The position numbers were made by a program, and so were the translations under genes. The notes under the pieces are model-generated. The model had not been told where the DNA came from. It did no database searches and worked only from the letters and a program-made list of their open reading frames with translations. This document shows positions 6,125 to 8,016 of a stretch of DNA of 8,016 nt, piece by piece (position 1 is the stretch's first letter; the number at the start of each line of letters is the position of its first letter). Source of the DNA: Syntrophaceae bacterium (GTDB lineage Bacteria; Desulfobacterota; Syntrophia; Syntrophales; UBA5619); contig JAHFBU010000061.1 in the NCBI GenBank assembly GCA_023249795.1, positions 423 through 8,438 on the forward strand, in the 5' to 3' direction.

Positions 6125-7756
6125 ATGGAGTTCATCACCAAAACGATCGGACAGGTGTTCGAGGAGCAGGCCGCCCGCTATCCCGATGATGCTTTTCTGA
6201 TCTATTCCGACCGGAATCTGCGTTTTACGTTCCGAGCCTTTGACGAGCGGGTGAACCGGCTTGCGAAAGGCTTTCTGGCGATCGGCATCAAAAAAGGGGA
6301 CCACGTGGGGCTCTGGGCCACCAATGTCCCGGACTGGCTGACGGTCTTTTTTGCGACCGCGAAGATTGGCGCGGTTCTGGTCACCGTCAATACGGCATAC
6401 AAAACCCACGAACTCGAATATCTGATCGGGCAGTCGGACATTACCACGCTCTGCCTGATCGACGGCTGCCGGGATTCCAACTACGTGTCGATGGTGAACG
6501 AACTGATCCCCGAGCTGAAGACCTCTCAGCGGGGAAAACTCGTGAGCGCGCGCTTTCCCCGTCTGAAGAACGTCGTTTTCATCGGTCCGGAAAAACACCG
6601 GGGAATGTTCAATACCCAGGAAATCCTGCTGCTCGGAGCTCAGGAGAGCGATGACTCTCTCAACGCGATCAAGAATTCCCTCGACTGCCATGACGTGATC
6701 AACATGCAGTACACATCGGGGACCACAGGCTTCCCCAAGGGGGTGATGCTGACCCATCACAATATCCTGAACAACGGGTTGACCATCGGCGAAAACCAGA
6801 AGTTTTCCCACGCCGACCGGCTCTGCCTCTGTGTGCCGCTTTTCCACTGTTTTGGGCTGGTGCTGGGTGTCATGGCGGCGATCACGCACGGTGTGTCGAT
6901 CGTGGCGGTGGAACAGTTCGATCCGCTGCTTGTGCTGGCTTCCGTCCAAAAGGAGAGGTGCACGGCGCTGTATGGCGTTCCGACGATGTTTATCGCCGAA
7001 TTGAACCATCCGATGTTTAAGATGTTCGGGATGTCTTCGCTCCGCACGGGCATTATGGCGGGCTCTCCCTGTCCGATCGAGGTGATGCGCCGGGTGACCG
7101 AAGAGATGAACATGCGGGAAATCACGATCGTCTACGGGCTGACCGAGACCTCTCCCGGCATGACCCAGTCGAAAACGGACGACCCTCTGGAGGACCGGGT
7201 GAGCACGGTCGGCAGGGCATTTCCCGGCATGGACGTCAAGGTCCTCCACCCCGAAACGGGCGAAGAGTGCCCCGTGGGCGTGGACGGCGAGATGTGCTGC
7301 CGCGGTTACAACGTCATGAAGGGGTACTATAAGATGGCCGAGGCGACCGCGCAGATTATCGATCGGAACGGATACCTCCATTCCGGCGATCTGGGGGCGA
7401 AGGATGAAAAAGGGAACTTCCGCATCACGGGGCGGATCAAGGACATGATCATCCGTGGCGGCGAAAATATCTATCCCCGCGAAATCGAGGAATTCCTGCG
7501 CGGCATCCCCGCGATCAGGGATGTGCAGGTGGTTGGGATTCCCAGCGCCAGATATGGGGAAGAGGTCGGGGCCTTTATTATCCTCAAGGACGGCGAATCG
7601 TTGACGGCTGAAGAGGTGACCGAATTCTGCGTCGGGCGGATATCGCGGTACAAAATTCCGAGCCATGTCTTTCTTGTCGGCGAGTTTCCCATGACAGCCA
7701 GCGGCAAGATCCAGAAGTATAAGCTCAGGGAATCGGTTCCATTGAATGGATCTTAG
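6125..7756 (+). CDS. AMP-forming acyl-CoA synthetase (fatty acid/aryl acid-CoA ligase family)
   Basis: The 543-residue enzyme is a member of the ANL adenylating superfamily; it should activate a carboxylic acid with ATP to an acyl-adenylate and then transfer it to CoA in the cytoplasm. Visible core motifs are the phosphate-binding YTSGTTGFPKG (196-206), YGLTE (337-341), HSGD (419-422, with the ATP-ribose Asp D422), GRIKDMIIRGGENIYP (from 436) at the hinge between the large and small domains, and GKIQK with catalytic Lys K528. All key residues are present, and length is normal for medium/long-chain or aromatic acyl-CoA ligases. The substrate cannot be settled; overall it resembles fatty-acyl-CoA synthetases used for acid activation in beta-oxidation or syntrophic metabolism. 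The ATG at 6125 is chosen because GGAGGG lies 8 bases upstream; starting at GTG 6116 would add only three residues. It lies 14 bases after the XRE-cupin gene and is almost certainly co-transcribed with it. A hairpin follows the stop. Confidence 0.95.
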   Translation: MEFITKTIGQVFEEQAARYPDDAFLIYSDRNLRFTFRAFDERVNRLAKGFLAIGIKKGDHVGLWATNVPDWLTVFFATAKIGAVLVTVNTAYKTHELEYLIGQSDITTLCLIDGCRDSNYVSMVNELIPELKTSQRGKLVSARFPRLKNVVFIGPEKHRGMFNTQEILLLGAQESDDSLNAIKNSLDCHDVINMQYTSGTTGFPKGVMLTHHNILNNGLTIGENQKFSHADRLCLCVPLFHCFGLVLGVMAAITHGVSIVAVEQFDPLLVLASVQKERCTALYGVPTMFIAELNHPMFKMFGMSSLRTGIMAGSPCPIEVMRRVTEEMNMREITIVYGLTETSPGMTQSKTDDPLEDRVSTVGRAFPGMDVKVLHPETGEECPVGVDGEMCCRGYNVMKGYYKMAEATAQIIDRNGYLHSGDLGAKDEKGNFRITGRIKDMIIRGGENIYPREIEEFLRGIPAIRDVQVVGIPSARYGEEVGAFIILKDGESLTAEEVTEFCVGRISRYKIPSHVFLVGEFPMTASGKIQKYKLRESVPLNGS

Positions 7757-7765
7757 TGACACGGA

Positions 7766-7797
7766 ACATGCCCTTGCCGTAAAAGACCGGGGCATGT
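7766..7797 (+). terminator. Stem-loop after the acyl-CoA synthetase, possible terminator
   Basis: ACATGCCC (7766-7773) and GGGCATGT (7790-7797) are perfectly complementary over 8 bp with a 16-base loop, starting 10 bases after the TAG. A run of five Ts (near 7813-7817) lies about 15 bases beyond the stem rather than directly after it, so it departs from a standard intrinsic terminator. CGGA (7762-7765) and TCCG (7802-7805) could close a larger, interrupted stem nearer the T-run. Transcript ending here is plausible but not shown. Confidence 0.4.
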
Positions 7798-7843
7798 CGC
7801 TTCCGCCCTCGTCTTTTTCGGCGCGAGAAATGATATGGGTTAC

Positions 7844-7860
7844 GCCGCTGAACAGGCGGC
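7844..7860 (+). repeat. Small hairpin abutting the ribosome binding site of the last gene
   Basis: GCCGC (7844-7848) pairs with GCGGC (7856-7860), extendable by a T7849/G7855 wobble to leave a 5-base loop. It ends exactly where the AAGGGG ribosome binding site begins (7861-7866). It might affect ribosome access, but such short GC stems are common in GC-rich DNA. Confidence 0.2.
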
Positions 7861-7871
7861 AAGGGGTATTT

Positions 7872-8016
7872 ATGGTTATTAATAATAGCGACCGCATGGA
7901 AATCGCCGATAGGGTGAGCGAATGGCGCGAGTCGGCCGGGGCTCCGGCCGTCTTCCTGACCGTGATCGTGCACGAGCATATCACCGGCAACGACGGAAAG
8001 CAGGTCCCGGCATGCT
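7872..8016 (+). CDS. Unidentified protein, 5' end only (runs off right edge)
   Basis: An ATG at 7872 with AAGGGG at 7861-7866 (5 bases upstream) opens a frame that stays open for 48 codons to the window edge. The visible product begins MVINNSDRMEIADRVSEW and continues with an Ala/Pro/Val-rich hydrophobic stretch (about residues 25-33), then HEHITGNDGKQVPAC. The second in-frame ATG at 7896 has no ribosome binding site and is less likely. I do not recognise the family from this fragment and assign no function. It is on the same strand as the acyl-CoA synthetase, 115 bases after it, with hairpins between, so whether it belongs to the same operon is open. That the start is real is supported only by the ribosome binding site and the open frame. 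Confidence 0.55.
   Translation, partial: MVINNSDRMEIADRVSEWRESAGAPAVFLTVIVHEHITGNDGKQVPAC

Noticed and set aside
6107..7990. A very long open frame (627 codons) on the minus strand opposite the acyl-CoA synthetase
   Set aside because: It is antisense to a gene with all catalytic motifs intact, its translation is rich in His, Arg and Asp with no recognisable domain, and such frames are common opposite GC-rich codons.
1..8016. CRISPR arrays, tRNA/rRNA genes, insertion sequences, phage or toxin-antitoxin genes
   Set aside because: No regularly spaced direct repeats, no cloverleaf-like or rRNA sequence, and no transposase or toxin-like product was seen on either strand.

Overview
The window holds six genes, all on the + strand. 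Two are cut by the window edges. The DNA is GC-rich, clearly so in the first and last thirds and visibly less so in the long membrane-protein gene in the middle. A folate/FAD-dependent TrmFO rather than TrmA, and an XRE-cupin regulator paired with an acyl-CoA synthetase, would fit a deltaproteobacterium (Desulfobacterota, perhaps a Syntrophales-like anaerobe). That placement is an inference from gene content only.

Layout: positions 1-1166 are the 3' part of trmFO, a tRNA U54 methyltransferase whose first ~50 residues lie off the left edge. A strong 14-bp stem-loop (1171-1213) fills the short gap before rmuC (1232-2530), which encodes an N-terminally membrane-anchored coiled-coil protein with the RmuC nuclease-like domain. 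Next is a long gene (about 2602-5265) for a two-part protein: a polytopic membrane half built from two similar repeats, and a soluble C-terminal domain with a spermidine synthase-like (SAM-type Rossmann) fold. A 269-bp non-coding gap (5266-5534) carries a plausible sigma70-type promoter and, just downstream of the predicted transcription start, a dyad that could be an operator. These lead into a two-gene unit: an XRE-type DNA-binding protein with a C-terminal cupin domain (5535-6110), and 14 bp later an AMP-forming acyl-CoA synthetase (6125-7756). A 115-bp gap with two small hairpins precedes the first 48 codons of an unidentified gene running off the right edge.

The genes fall into three functional blocks: housekeeping (trmFO, rmuC), an uncharacterised membrane-linked aminopropyltransferase-like enzyme, and a regulator-ligase pair whose spacing strongly suggests co-transcription and metabolic coupling. 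I see no insertion sequence, tRNA, rRNA, CRISPR array or phage gene. No wholly new system is evident. The items most worth a second look are the regulator-ligase operon with its putative autoregulatory site, the duplicated membrane half of the spermidine synthase-like fusion, and the large hairpin between trmFO and rmuC.
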